DNA of 64,000 nt, from positions 1 through 64,000 of the forward strand of contig JABZKU010000007.1 of assembly GCA_015257125.1 (NCBI GenBank), given 5' to 3'. This document shows positions 1-8,323 of this stretch, one piece after another. The stretch is from Prevotellaceae bacterium. GTDB lineage: Bacteria > Bacteroidota > Bacteroidia > Bacteroidales > Bacteroidaceae. Every line of letters starts with the position of its first letter. Within the stretch, counting starts at the first letter, position 1. The position numbers and the translations under genes are program-made. The notes under the pieces are model-generated. The model did no database searches. It worked only from the letters and a program-made list of their open reading frames with translations, and was not told the DNA's origin.

Positions 1-158
1 GCGTTGCGGATAGGGAAATCGTGTCGTTTTGAAGTTTAGCGGACAGCAATAAAAGAAAAACAAGCTTCGGGAAAGCCTGCGCCAGAAGGAAAACACACAA
101 AGTGAAGACTTCGCCGCTCCACAGCAAAGAAACTAGCAAAAAGCGAAGCGACAGCATA

Positions 159-207
159 AAAAAGCACTCGCCCTACCGCAATTCATGCGATAGGGCGAGT
201 GCTTTTA
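159..207 (-). terminator. Intrinsic terminator after nadD
   Basis: A 15-base inverted repeat (160-174 with 192-206) is followed on the minus strand by a run of T. It lies just downstream of the nadD stop and closes the panC-panD-nadD operon. The 158 bases before it contain no gene that I can support. Confidence 0.85.
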
Positions 208-221
208 TCATTCACTTCGGT

Positions 222-806
222 TCATTCAGCGGGCTGTTGGTAGTGCGCAACGCAGCGTTCGAGAATCGCCCGTGGCACCATCTCAGAGATGTCCTCTCCA
301 CGGCGAACCGCTTCGCGCACCTGCGTACTGCTAAACGGCAACAAGGGCGCATGAACGTAGACCACTCCTTCCGGCAAAGTCGATTCGTCCACCTCATAAC
401 CGGGGCGCGGATAAACCAACAAGCGGTGGTGCGCCAAAATCTCCTCGGGATGCTGCCAACGGTCGAAGACCAACCAATTGTCAGCCCCCACAATGAGCGA
501 GAACTCGATAGCAGGGTGCGCCTCGCGCAAAGCACGCAGCGTTCGCCAAGTGTATGACGGACGCGGCAAGTGCAGCTCAAAATCAGACACCACCACTCCC
601 GGCACATCGGCAGCAGCCAAGCGTGCCATCTCCAAGCGTTCGACATCGGGCGAGAGTTGAGCGCCGGATTTTAGGGGATTGAGCGGCGAAATCATCAGCC
701 ACACTTCTTCCACCGCGCCGCACTCCAAGAGATACTGCGCCAGCGCAAGATGACCGCGGTGCACCGGATCAAACGAACCGCCGAACAGGCCTACCTTCCG
801 TTTCAC
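222..806 (-). CDS. nadD: Nicotinate-nucleotide adenylyltransferase
   Basis: A 194-residue cytoplasmic enzyme that adenylylates nicotinate mononucleotide to deamido-NAD in NAD synthesis. The N-terminus has the nucleotidyltransferase signature GGSFDPVHRGH, and the C-terminal part has SSTQVREAVRRG, the ISSTxIR-type motif of the family. The open frame extends upstream, but homology starts at a GTG codon (806-804). That codon overlaps the panD stop as GTGA, so translation is probably coupled to panD. It is the last gene of the panC-panD-nadD operon, which joins the CoA and NAD pathways. The length is normal for the family. Confidence 0.95.
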   Translation of the reverse strand: MKRKVGLFGGSFDPVHRGHLALAQYLLECGAVEEVWLMISPLNPLKSGAQLSPDVERLEMARLAAADVPGVVVSDFELHLPRPSYTWRTLRALREAHPAIEFSLIVGADNWLVFDRWQHPEEILAHHRLLVYPRPGYEVDESTLPEGVVYVHAPLLPFSSTQVREAVRRGEDISEMVPRAILERCVAHYQQPAE

Positions 807-1150
807 GCTAAGTGATTGTCTGCGTCGGGGAACACCACTTTCGGGCGATATTCGCGCGCTTCTTCGGGCGTCATACCGGCATAGGCCATGATGATCACTT
901 GGTCGCCGGGCTGAAACAGACGAGCAGCCGCACCGTTCAGACAGATGCAACCCGAACCGCGGGGTCCGCTGATGACGTACGTCTCAATGCGCTCGCCGTT
1001 CATGTTGTTCACCACGTGCACATGTTCGCCGGGCAACAGATCGGTGGCCTCGAGCAGGGCTTCGTCGATGGTGATCGAACCCATGTAGTGCAAATTCGCC
1101 TCGGTGACCGTGGCACAGTGTATTTTGGATTTCAGGATACTGAGAATCAT
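803..1150 (-). CDS. panD: Aspartate 1-decarboxylase proenzyme
   Basis: A 115-residue pyruvoyl enzyme that decarboxylates aspartate to beta-alanine for pantothenate synthesis. The self-cleavage site is visible as Gly24-Ser25 in the segment YMGSIT; cleavage there makes the pyruvoyl group on the new N-terminal serine. The C-terminal region with NGAAARLFQPGDQVIIMAY is typical. It lies 15 bases downstream of panC, whose product uses the beta-alanine, and overlaps nadD by four bases. Length and motifs are standard. Confidence 0.96.
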   Translation of the reverse strand: MILSILKSKIHCATVTEANLHYMGSITIDEALLEATDLLPGEHVHVVNNMNGERIETYVISGPRGSGCICLNGAAARLFQPGDQVIIMAYAGMTPEEAREYRPKVVFPDADNHLA

Positions 1151-1165
1151 CTTTTTCGCGTCTTA

Positions 1166-2014
1166 TTATTGGTAAGCGATGTTGTCAATGAGGCGCACAC
1201 GGCGCTCTCCGCAGTAGACCGTGATGCAGCCTTGCACACGCGCCGCGTCGTTCCAATCGTCGATCGGTTGCAACGTCTCGGCATTCACGATTTGGAAATA
1301 CTCCACTTCCATGCCTTCGACGGCATTGATTCGGCGCACCACGGTGTCGATCACCTCTTTCACCGTGAGCGAACGCGCAAAGCTCACACTCTCGCGGAGC
1401 GTGCGGCAAATGGCGGTCGCCGTGAGTCGCTCGCTCGCCGACAGCAAGGCGTTGCGCGACGAAAGCGCCAAACCGCGCTCATCGCGCACGATGGGGCAAG
1501 CCACCAACTCAAAGCCGAAGCCTTGATCCTTCATCATGGCGCGCACCACGGCGATTTGCTGGAAATCCTTTTCGCCGAAATAAGCACGATCGGGCTGCAC
1601 CATGTCGAAGAGTTTCGACACCACTTGGCACACCCCGTTGAAATGTCCGGGACGACGTGCCCCCTCCATCACACTGTCGATGGGCGGGTAGGCAAAAACG
1701 CGCGTGTCGGGCTCGGGATACATTTCCTCCGCCGTCGGCGCAAAAACGATATCGGCACCCAGCGCCTCGATCAGGGCACAATCGGCCTCGAGCGTGCGAG
1801 GGTAATTCTTCAGGTCGTTGGGATCGTTGAACTGTGTGGGGTTGACAAAGACACTGACCACAGTGCAACCGCACTCTTCCACGCTGCGACGAATGAGCGA
1901 AGCGTGGCCTTCGTGGAGTGCACCCATGGTCGGTACCAGTCCCACCTGTTTTCCGGCCGCTTTCGCACACGAAACTTGCGTACGCAACTCAGCGACCGTA
2001 TGAATGATGTTCAT
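1166..2014 (-). CDS. panC: Pantothenate synthetase
   Basis: A 282-residue cytoplasmic ligase that joins pantoate and beta-alanine using ATP through a pantoyl-adenylate. The HxGH-type motif is seen in VPTMGALHEGHASL near the N-terminus, and a KMSKS-like region is ALSSRNALLS. First gene of the panC-panD-nadD operon. A strong Bacteroidetes-type promoter lies 29-59 bases upstream. Length is typical (about 280 residues). Confidence 0.96.
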   Translation of the reverse strand: MNIIHTVAELRTQVSCAKAAGKQVGLVPTMGALHEGHASLIRRSVEECGCTVVSVFVNPTQFNDPNDLKNYPRTLEADCALIEALGADIVFAPTAEEMYPEPDTRVFAYPPIDSVMEGARRPGHFNGVCQVVSKLFDMVQPDRAYFGEKDFQQIAVVRAMMKDQGFGFELVACPIVRDERGLALSSRNALLSASERLTATAICRTLRESVSFARSLTVKEVIDTVVRRINAVEGMEVEYFQIVNAETLQPIDDWNDAARVQGCITVYCGERRVRLIDNIAYQ

Positions 2015-2042
2015 TGGGCGTATAATGGTTTGAATAACGATG

Positions 2043-2073
2043 CAAATTTACGATGATCGCTGCGAAAGGCCAA
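2043..2073 (-). promoter_or_regulatory. Promoter of panC-panD-nadD
   Basis: On the minus strand this reads TTG, 20 bases, TAAATTTG. This matches the Bacteroidetes housekeeping promoter (-33 TTTG and -7 TAnnTTTG). The start of transcription would fall about 20-25 bases before the panC ATG. Confidence 0.8.
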
Positions 2074-2153
2074 ATTTTGCCCGCTGCAAAAGCCCGCTGC
2101 ACATCGCACATGCCTTTTTCATATCGCGAATGATAAATATAGCTGTCAAAACC

Positions 2154-2184
2154 TTGGTAGTTTCTTGCCAAACCCGTATTTTTG
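2154..2184 (+). promoter_or_regulatory. Promoter of the DUF4492-cydAB operon
   Basis: TTG at 2154-2156, a 20-base spacer, then TATTTTTG at 2177-2184, matching the Bacteroidetes promoter form. It is divergent from the panC promoter about 80 bases away. It predicts a leader of roughly 190 nt before the first gene. Confidence 0.7.
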
Positions 2185-2378
2185 TCGAACATCACATAAC
2201 AAATGAGAGCCTCAAACCGCGCGAACAGACGGTAGCCGTTGCACAAACCGAATCGATGACCTTGCTCGAAACGCCAAAAGCGCCCCTTGTTTGTAGGGAT
2301 TTAGAAAAAACGGACGCAACATCTCCCCTCACCACAGTTCGCCCTCTCCATTCACAGACTCTTTTCTTTCTTTCGAAC

Positions 2379-2588
2379 ATGAACATTGTCCACCCTTTCC
2401 GAAAAGCGCTGCGATTCTACATCGATGGTTTCCGACAAATGACTTGGGGTAAAACCCTTTGGATCATTATTGCCGTGAAACTCTTCGTCATGTTCGCTGT
2501 GCTCCGTCTTTTCTTCTTCCAACCCGTGCTCAAAGGCACCCCCGATCAGAAGCAAGACCACGTTGCCACGCAACTTTCACAACCGTAA
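2379..2588 (+). CDS. DUF4492 small membrane protein upstream of cydA
   Basis: A 69-residue protein with one membrane segment (WIIIAVKLFVMFAVLRLFFF). The block FYIDGFRQMTWGKTLW is characteristic of DUF4492, a short family found in Bacteroidota directly before cydA. Its function is not known; position and topology suggest an assembly or accessory role for cytochrome bd, by analogy with the CydX-type small subunits. The start was set at the ATG before NIVHPF because the upstream part of the frame lacks family similarity and lies inside the predicted leader. It stops 25 bases before cydA. Confidence 0.85.
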   Translation: MNIVHPFRKALRFYIDGFRQMTWGKTLWIIIAVKLFVMFAVLRLFFFQPVLKGTPDQKQDHVATQLSQP

Positions 2589-2613
2589 ATCCAAACAATC
2601 AACAATTATAATT

Positions 2614-4110
2614 ATGACGATGCTCCACACCACCGACCTTGCCGTACTCGACTGGTCGAGAGCGCAATTTGCGCTCACAGCATGCTATCACTGGCTCTTC
2701 GTCCCCCTCACCCTCGGACTCGCGCTCGTGATGGCCATTATGGAAACTATGTATTATCGCACCGGCGATGAGTTTTGGAAAACCACCACCCAATTCTGGC
2801 AAAAACTCTTCGGCATCAACTTCGCCATCGGCGTAGCCACCGGTATCATCCTCGAGTTTCAATTCGGCACCAACTGGAGTAACTATTCTTGGTTCGTCGG
2901 CGACATCTTCGGCGCGCCGCTCGCTATCGAAGGCATCTTGGCCTTCTTCATGGAATCGACCTTCATCGCCCTCATGTTCTTCGGTTGGGGCAAGATCAGC
3001 AAAGGCTTCCACTTGGCCTCCACTTGGCTCACCGGCCTCGGCGCAACGATCTCGGCTTGGTGGATTCTCGTGGCCAACAGCTGGATGCAGCACCCGACGG
3101 GCATGGACTTCAACCCCGAGACCGTCCGCAACGAGATGATGGACTTCTTCGGCGTGGCCTTCCAGTCCTTTGCCGTCAACAAGTTCTGCCACACCGTGTC
3201 GAGCGCATGGCTCACCGGTTCGGTCTTCGTCGTGGCCGTGAGCTGCTGGTACCTCCTCCGCGGTCGCAACACGAAACTCGCCACGCAGAGCATCAAGATT
3301 GCCGCCATCGTCGGTTTGGTTTCCGGCCTCATCGTGGCCGCCACCGGCGACCGCAGCGGCGAAGACATTGCTCATCACCAACCCATGAAGTTGGCTGCCG
3401 CCGAAGGCCTGCGCAAGGGTTCGGAAGGCGCGCCCTTCAGCATCGTGCCCGGTGTCGAAGTGCCCGGTGCCCTCTCGCTCGTGGCACACAAAGATCCGAA
3501 AGCCTTCGTGCCCGGTATTGACGACATTCTCTACCACGGCTACACCGACGTCAACGGCAACACCGTGATGCCCGCCACCGAAAAGATGAAGCGCGGCGCA
3601 ACCGCCCTTTCCGCTTTCAAGGACTATCGTGCCGCACGCAACAAATCGCCCGAACGTGCCGATTCCGCGCTCCGCGTGTTTGAAGAGCACAAGGCCTATT
3701 TCGGTTATGGCTACATTCAAAAGGTCGAAGATCTCATCCCGCCCCTCGGCATGGTCTACTGGTCGTTCCGCATCATGGTCGGTGCCGGCATGGCTTTGAT
3801 CCTTGTCATGGCACTCCTCATTTGGTACGGCCGCAAAGGCACGCTCACCGAGAAGCGCTGGTTGCTCCACGTCGGTCTTTGGAGTCTCGTACTCGCCTAT
3901 CTTGCCCAACAAGCCGGATGGATTGTGGCCGAAGTGGGTCGCCAACCTTGGGCCATCCAAGACTTGCTCCCCGTCAATGCCGCCGTTTCGAGTTTGTCGG
4001 TGACGAACGTGCAGATCACCTTCGCCCTCTTCTTCGTGGTCTTCACGGCGCTCCTCATTGCCGAGCTCCGCATCATGTTTAAGGCTATTTCCAACCATCA
4101 TCAGGAATAA
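2614..4110 (+). CDS. cydA: Cytochrome bd ubiquinol/menaquinol oxidase subunit I
   Basis: A 498-residue polytopic inner-membrane protein, the haem-bearing subunit of the high-affinity quinol oxidase. The first haem-ligand histidine is in ACYHWLF near residue 26, a second is in KFCHTVSSAW, and the conserved VGRQPW quinol-site motif is near the C-terminus. The hydrophilic Q-loop is present between the GDRSGEDIA segment and the later helices. ATG at 2614 was chosen; a second ATG two codons later is equally possible. It is followed by cydB in the same operon. Oxygen reduction by this enzyme would let an anaerobe use or detoxify traces of oxygen. Confidence 0.96.
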   Translation: MTMLHTTDLAVLDWSRAQFALTACYHWLFVPLTLGLALVMAIMETMYYRTGDEFWKTTTQFWQKLFGINFAIGVATGIILEFQFGTNWSNYSWFVGDIFGAPLAIEGILAFFMESTFIALMFFGWGKISKGFHLASTWLTGLGATISAWWILVANSWMQHPTGMDFNPETVRNEMMDFFGVAFQSFAVNKFCHTVSSAWLTGSVFVVAVSCWYLLRGRNTKLATQSIKIAAIVGLVSGLIVAATGDRSGEDIAHHQPMKLAAAEGLRKGSEGAPFSIVPGVEVPGALSLVAHKDPKAFVPGIDDILYHGYTDVNGNTVMPATEKMKRGATALSAFKDYRAARNKSPERADSALRVFEEHKAYFGYGYIQKVEDLIPPLGMVYWSFRIMVGAGMALILVMALLIWYGRKGTLTEKRWLLHVGLWSLVLAYLAQQAGWIVAEVGRQPWAIQDLLPVNAAVSSLSVTNVQITFALFFVVFTALLIAELRIMFKAISNHHQE

Positions 4111-4303
4111 CCGCACTTTCTACGCCACGGCCGTGCCAACTACTGCACATGTGTGCACGGCCGCGGCGGAAGAAAAGCGGTAGACACCTCCTTTTCGCAC
4201 CCACCTCGAGGCGAAGTCCCGACAGGGCGCAGCAAGAACTCGCCCATGGGCGAAACGGATGTGCCGCAACTGTCTATTTTCCCATCCCCTATTCCCTTTC
4301 ATC

Positions 4304-5449
4304 ATGATCACCTACACACTTCTACAACAATACTGGTGGCTGCTCGTCAGTCTCCTCGGCGCGCTCGTCGTCTTCCTCATGTTCGTGCAGGGCGCCAACA
4401 CACAGATTTTCACCCTCGGCCGCACCGAAGGCGAACGCGCACTCATCGTCAACAGCACCGGCCGCAAGTGGGAATTCACCTTCACCACCCTCGTCACCTT
4501 CGGCGGTGCCTTCTTCGCCTCCTTCCCTTTGTTCTACAGCACCAGCTTCGGCGGTGCCTACTGGGTGTGGATGCTCATCCTCTTCAGCTTCGTGCTCCAA
4601 GCCGTCAGCTATGAGTTCCAAAGCAAACTCGGCAACTTCTTGGGCAAGAACACCTATCGCTGGTTTCTCGTCTTGAACGGCGTGCTCGGCCCCTTGCTCC
4701 TCGGCACAGCCGTCGGCACTTTCTTCCACGGCGCCAACTTCGTGGTGAACAAAGACGTGATGGGCGAACAACTCGCGCCTGCCATCAGCAGCTGGACCAC
4801 CGGCTGGCACGGACTCGAAGCCGTGGCCAATCCTTGGAACTTGGTGCTCGGTCTGGTGGTGCTTTTCTTGGCGCGCATCCTCGGTAGCCTCTACATGCTC
4901 AACAACATCGACGACGAAGGCCTCACGCCCCGTCTGCGCCGACAGGTGCTCATCGATGCCGTGCCCTTCCTCGTGCTCTTCCTCGCCTTCGCCGCCCACC
5001 TGCTCACGGCCGACGGTTTTGCCGTCAACCCCGAAACGGGCATCGTCAGCATCGAGGCCTACAAGTATCTGCACAACTTCTTGGCACTGCCCCTCACGCT
5101 GGTGCTCTTCTTGCTCGGCGTGGTGCTGGTGCTGCTGGGTATCGGTCGCACCGTTTTCACCACGACGCGTCGCGGCATCTGGTGTGCGGGCATCGGTAGC
5201 GTCTTCACCGTTTGGGCGCTCCTGCAAGTGGCTGCGCTCAACAACACGGCCTACTACCCCTCGTTGGCCGACCTGCAAAGCTCACTCACCTTGGCCAACA
5301 GCTGCTCGAGCGAGTTCACCCTCACGACCATGAGCTTCGTCTCGCTCGTCATCCCCTTCGTGCTGGCCTACATCGTCTATGCTTGGTATAGCATCGACCG
5401 CAAGAGCCTCACGCAAAGCGAATTGGCTGACAACGAACACAAGTATTGA
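4304..5449 (+). CDS. cydB: Cytochrome bd oxidase subunit II
   Basis: A 381-residue polytopic membrane protein, partner of CydA. Its N-terminus (LLVSLLGALVVFLMFVQGAN) and the alternating hydrophobic helices match the family. The start is the ATG at 4304; the in-frame extension upstream has no similarity. The 193-base gap to cydA is longer than usual within an operon, but I see no clear promoter or terminator in it. A strong terminator follows the gene. Confidence 0.95.
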   Translation: MITYTLLQQYWWLLVSLLGALVVFLMFVQGANTQIFTLGRTEGERALIVNSTGRKWEFTFTTLVTFGGAFFASFPLFYSTSFGGAYWVWMLILFSFVLQAVSYEFQSKLGNFLGKNTYRWFLVLNGVLGPLLLGTAVGTFFHGANFVVNKDVMGEQLAPAISSWTTGWHGLEAVANPWNLVLGLVVLFLARILGSLYMLNNIDDEGLTPRLRRQVLIDAVPFLVLFLAFAAHLLTADGFAVNPETGIVSIEAYKYLHNFLALPLTLVLFLLGVVLVLLGIGRTVFTTTRRGIWCAGIGSVFTVWALLQVAALNNTAYYPSLADLQSSLTLANSCSSEFTLTTMSFVSLVIPFVLAYIVYAWYSIDRKSLTQSELADNEHKY

Positions 5450-5482
5450 TCCGGCGCACAACGCCGACCTTTTTCAACGAAG

Positions 5483-5522
5483 CCCCTCGCTCCGCCTTGC
5501 CGGAGCGAGGGGGTATTTTTTT
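5483..5522 (+). terminator. Intrinsic terminator after cydB
   Basis: A perfect 12-base stem (5483-5494 with 5501-5512), a six-base loop, then a T-rich run. It marks the boundary between the backbone and the accessory island that follows. Confidence 0.9.
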
Positions 5523-5610
5523 GGGGGGGACGATGGGCGCAGCCACGTAGAGCAAAGTGCCCAACTCACGCGCCTTTCCCTGCGACTCAAGAAGCCCAGG
5601 AACAAGTGAT

Positions 5611-6200
5611 GCAATGTTCAGCATGTCAAAGATCGTTTGCGCCGATGCACGGGGCAAAGCCTGCAAAATTTGCGCTATAGGGACGCCGCAACGCGGCGGA
5701 AAAAAGGAAAGGTTGTGTTTTATCAAGGGCAAAAGTAATTCTTTTCTTTCGAAATATCGCATTTTTCGAAAAGAAAATCGCACAATCATTCTACATTTTC
5801 GAAACGTACACAAAAACACGTGGACTTTTTCTCGAAACACGACTTGTTTCGCAATAAATCACGCTCTTTTTGGGTGAAAGAAGTCCTTGCTGTTTCGCAT
5901 GCCCACACCGCGGTCGTTTCCTCACGCGTAGGGACACGCCCCTGCGGACACCCTCCCGCGCATCGCGCACTCAGCGAGTTCGAAATTCTTGCCTTCACCC
6001 TTCACCTCCCCATCTAACCAACTGATAATTGGCCACTTACGCGTGAAGGAAACGCCTATTTTAACACTTCACCGGTGAAGGAAAATGAGGTGAAGCCTTC
6101 ACACTTATTTTCTTCAAAATCAACAACTTACAACCTAAAGGTGAAGAGGTGAAGGCAAAAAACGAAAAACGCCGGACGCGCGTATACGCGCCCGCGCGTT
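5611..6200. repeat. Dispersed roughly 600-base noncoding repeat, copy 1
   Basis: This stretch aligns by eye along its length with 53992-54590. The first block shares TCAAAGA...TTTGCGC and GCTATAGGGACGCCGCA. The last block holds CCTTCACCCTTCACC, ACACTTCACCGGTGAAGG, GGTGAAGCCTTCAC and AGGTGAAGAGGTGAAGG, and it ends in AACGCCGGACGCGCG. The two copies are diverged but keep the order of blocks. No convincing protein is encoded; a short minus-strand frame starting near 5998 shares SNSLSARCAG with the other copy but then diverges. It begins right after the cydB terminator. Confidence 0.8.
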
Positions 6201-6239
6201 GGGCTTCGATGAGGCACGTAGGCAAGCGCCTCCGTAGGA

Positions 6240-6611
6240 TTTCGTCGCTGTCTACCACTTCACAGTACCGACAGAGTAAAACAAGTTCATCCGTACTTTC
6301 AAAATCAAAGACAATCTAAACGATAATGTATCACATTCGACGATACTGTCCCAAAACGTGTGTAAGCTCCAAAACTCTTGTCAGGACTATGCGATAGCAA
6401 GGCCCCGACAGAACCAAAGACATCATGCGTAATACCACCTATGCACTTACCCATAGATAATGAAATCCAAGATTTAGTCTATCAAAAAAAAGAGGGCATC
6501 TAAATCGAGAAACTACCAAACCGTATCATAATTTCCAGGAATAGTACCTCATAGACATCTCCATATCTTTTCTCATAGGTCTTCAGTGATGGTTTCGATC
6601 GAGTTATAGTC
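6240..6611. other. AT-rich spacer without a recognisable gene
   Basis: About 370 bases between the repeat and the next minus-strand gene. A 61-codon minus-strand frame overlaps it and the end of the next gene, but it shows no family features. It may hold degraded sequence; I see no promoter, RNA gene or repeat in it. Confidence 0.4.
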
Positions 6612-7463
6612 CTACTCCAGACCATCGATAATCTTTTGAATATGTGGAGAAATCTTATACTCTGCCTGCTGCAGGTATGGAGCATAATGTGCTAGCATGG
6701 CGTCTGAGAATTGTAGATTAGCAATGTCAAGTTTCCGTTTGATGAGCCAATATCTGTAGAGAGCAAATGCCTCCACAGGGAATAAGCTCCATGTGGGATC
6801 TGTGAAAGGGTTGGCTATGAAAGAATCATTATGATAAGTCTTTAGGTGATATGTCATCAGGTCGTCTAGCAAATCCTCCACCTCTTCTGCAGAGCAGGTA
6901 GCAGCATTCGCTAGCACCTTGTCGTAGGGTGCTATGGGTACGTCTTCCTTCTTCCCCCAGATGATGCCTTTCCTTGTGAGAATATCTTGATAAAGAAACG
7001 TCGCAAGGGGAAGGGTGGTAACGTGTAGCTTAAACTGGTTGCGCGTTTTATAGTTCAAAGCCTCTGTGGTAACGTCTACGATCCGTTCTTTAAGCATGTC
7101 ATCTGCAAACATCGCCATAGCAAGTAGAAAGCCCGGTAAAGTAGTAAGTTCCGATGATAACGTGAGTTTCTTTTCTGCTCTCAGCTCTTCATTCTTTTTC
7201 CACATAGACCAATATGCAATGTACTGGATATGGAGAGCATCTACCATTCTTTGGAAAAGTTCAGGACTAGGATTGTGCCAAAATTGCAGTTGACACACGT
7301 CAAACTCCGTGTGGGCAACAGTATTTAACTGGATAAAATTCCATTTCTCCAAAGATGGATTTGCTAAACGCTCCAAATACTCCGCCTCGTTAGTGTAGCC
7401 CTTCCAGTTTGAGAAGAATTTGTCAATGCGTTTTGTGTACTCTGCTCTCGTTCGCTTTTTCAT
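6612..7463 (-). CDS. Unknown cytoplasmic protein, probable immunity protein
   Basis: A 283-residue protein with no signal peptide or membrane segment, rich in aromatic and charged residues. I do not recognise the family with certainty. The C-terminal segment around PTWSLFPVEAFALYRYW vaguely recalls immunity families of the DUF1911 kind, but this is weak. It is the last gene of the minus-strand series that holds Rhs toxin tips and their partners, 185 bases below the LRR gene. That location is the main reason to suggest an immunity role. The base composition is lower in GC than the backbone, as expected for a transferred cassette. Confidence 0.55.
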   Translation of the reverse strand: MKKRTRAEYTKRIDKFFSNWKGYTNEAEYLERLANPSLEKWNFIQLNTVAHTEFDVCQLQFWHNPSPELFQRMVDALHIQYIAYWSMWKKNEELRAEKKLTLSSELTTLPGFLLAMAMFADDMLKERIVDVTTEALNYKTRNQFKLHVTTLPLATFLYQDILTRKGIIWGKKEDVPIAPYDKVLANAATCSAEEVEDLLDDLMTYHLKTYHNDSFIANPFTDPTWSLFPVEAFALYRYWLIKRKLDIANLQFSDAMLAHYAPYLQQAEYKISPHIQKIIDGLE

Positions 7464-7648
7464 ATGCTAATGCCATTTATGTTCTGTATGGGAGGCTGCA
7501 TACAGCCGTCCTTTTGCTCCCGATTAAAACCATTGAAATGGGGTGAGCAAATTATTGTTTCGTATATAATTGCTATACCAAGCCCCATACTCAAAATTAG
7601 CAAGGAGACAGCTTGTTAGATATAGCGCATATAGGAGATTAGCCACAT

Positions 7649-8323
7649 CTATATAATTAATAGATTTTTCAAATCAATCTCCCTCAACCCCTGGGCATCA
7701 ATAAGTCTACATCTTTCAATTATTAGGTTTTCAAGTCCCTCTAACTTAAGAATATCACCTTTTGTTAGAGATAGCGCTGGGCAATTTTGAATAAATAAGG
7801 TATGTAGCTTTCTACAGCCGTCAAGACCTCCTATTGAGGTTAGCTTTCCATTGAGAAGCCGCAGGGTTTCCAGGCTTTCTAATTTACCTAGAAAAGACAG
7901 TTCGTCTTCATTTACAGAGCTCAACATTAAAGACTGCAGTGAGGTAAGATATTCCCAGCCAATAATTTTGCTACTATAGTGAGTGTTGAGTTTCTTAAGC
8001 CTGCGGAAAGATGATAAATCAATAGGCACATTGTTACCTGCCACCCAGCGCAATTCCTCCAGGTTATGTAGCGCTCTTATACCTTCTGTGTTTGATCTTC
8101 GATCTAATGGGACCAGCCAATGAAGAACCCTTATAAAATCCCTTCCCTTCAGAAAATCAAAGTTGACTCTTTGCTTACGGTACTCATTAAAATGACACGC
8201 TATACAGACACAGTCTATCTCATTCTCCTGAGCATAATCCAACCCTTTCTCTATAGAATCACACATAATAGTAATTCCCCTAAAGCCAGAGTCGTTGTTT
8301 AAGTTAACAGTGTACCCTTTCAT
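7649..8323 (-). CDS. Leucine-rich-repeat protein, probable immunity protein of Rhs module A
   Basis: A 224-residue cytoplasmic protein. From about residue 85 on it shows repeated LxxLxxL patterns (LHNLEELRW, LKKLNTHY, LTSLQSLML, LESLETLRLL, LENLIIERC), which form a leucine-rich-repeat solenoid. Its ATG overlaps the stop codon of the Rhs module as TAATG, the usual arrangement for a toxin and its immunity gene. Therefore it is inferred to neutralise the C-terminal toxin of Rhs module A. There is no signal peptide, which fits a protector inside the cell. Confidence 0.65.
   Translation of the reverse strand: MKGYTVNLNNDSGFRGITIMCDSIEKGLDYAQENEIDCVCIACHFNEYRKQRVNFDFLKGRDFIRVLHWLVPLDRRSNTEGIRALHNLEELRWVAGNNVPIDLSSFRRLKKLNTHYSSKIIGWEYLTSLQSLMLSSVNEDELSFLGKLESLETLRLLNGKLTSIGGLDGCRKLHTLFIQNCPALSLTKGDILKLEGLENLIIERCRLIDAQGLREIDLKNLLII

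Noticed and set aside
1..158. Possible gene or RNA at the left edge
   Set aside because: No frame with family features or RNA-like structure; the plus-strand frame starting at 102 is mainly antisense to nadD.
4111..4303. Small gene or promoter between cydA and cydB
   Set aside because: The open frame there has no ribosome-binding or family features, and no TAnnTTTG element with a spaced TTG was found.
5990..6170. GTGAAG/CTTCAC units considered as a CRISPR array
   Set aside because: The units are 6-16 bases, alternate in orientation and have no uniform spacers or cas genes nearby.
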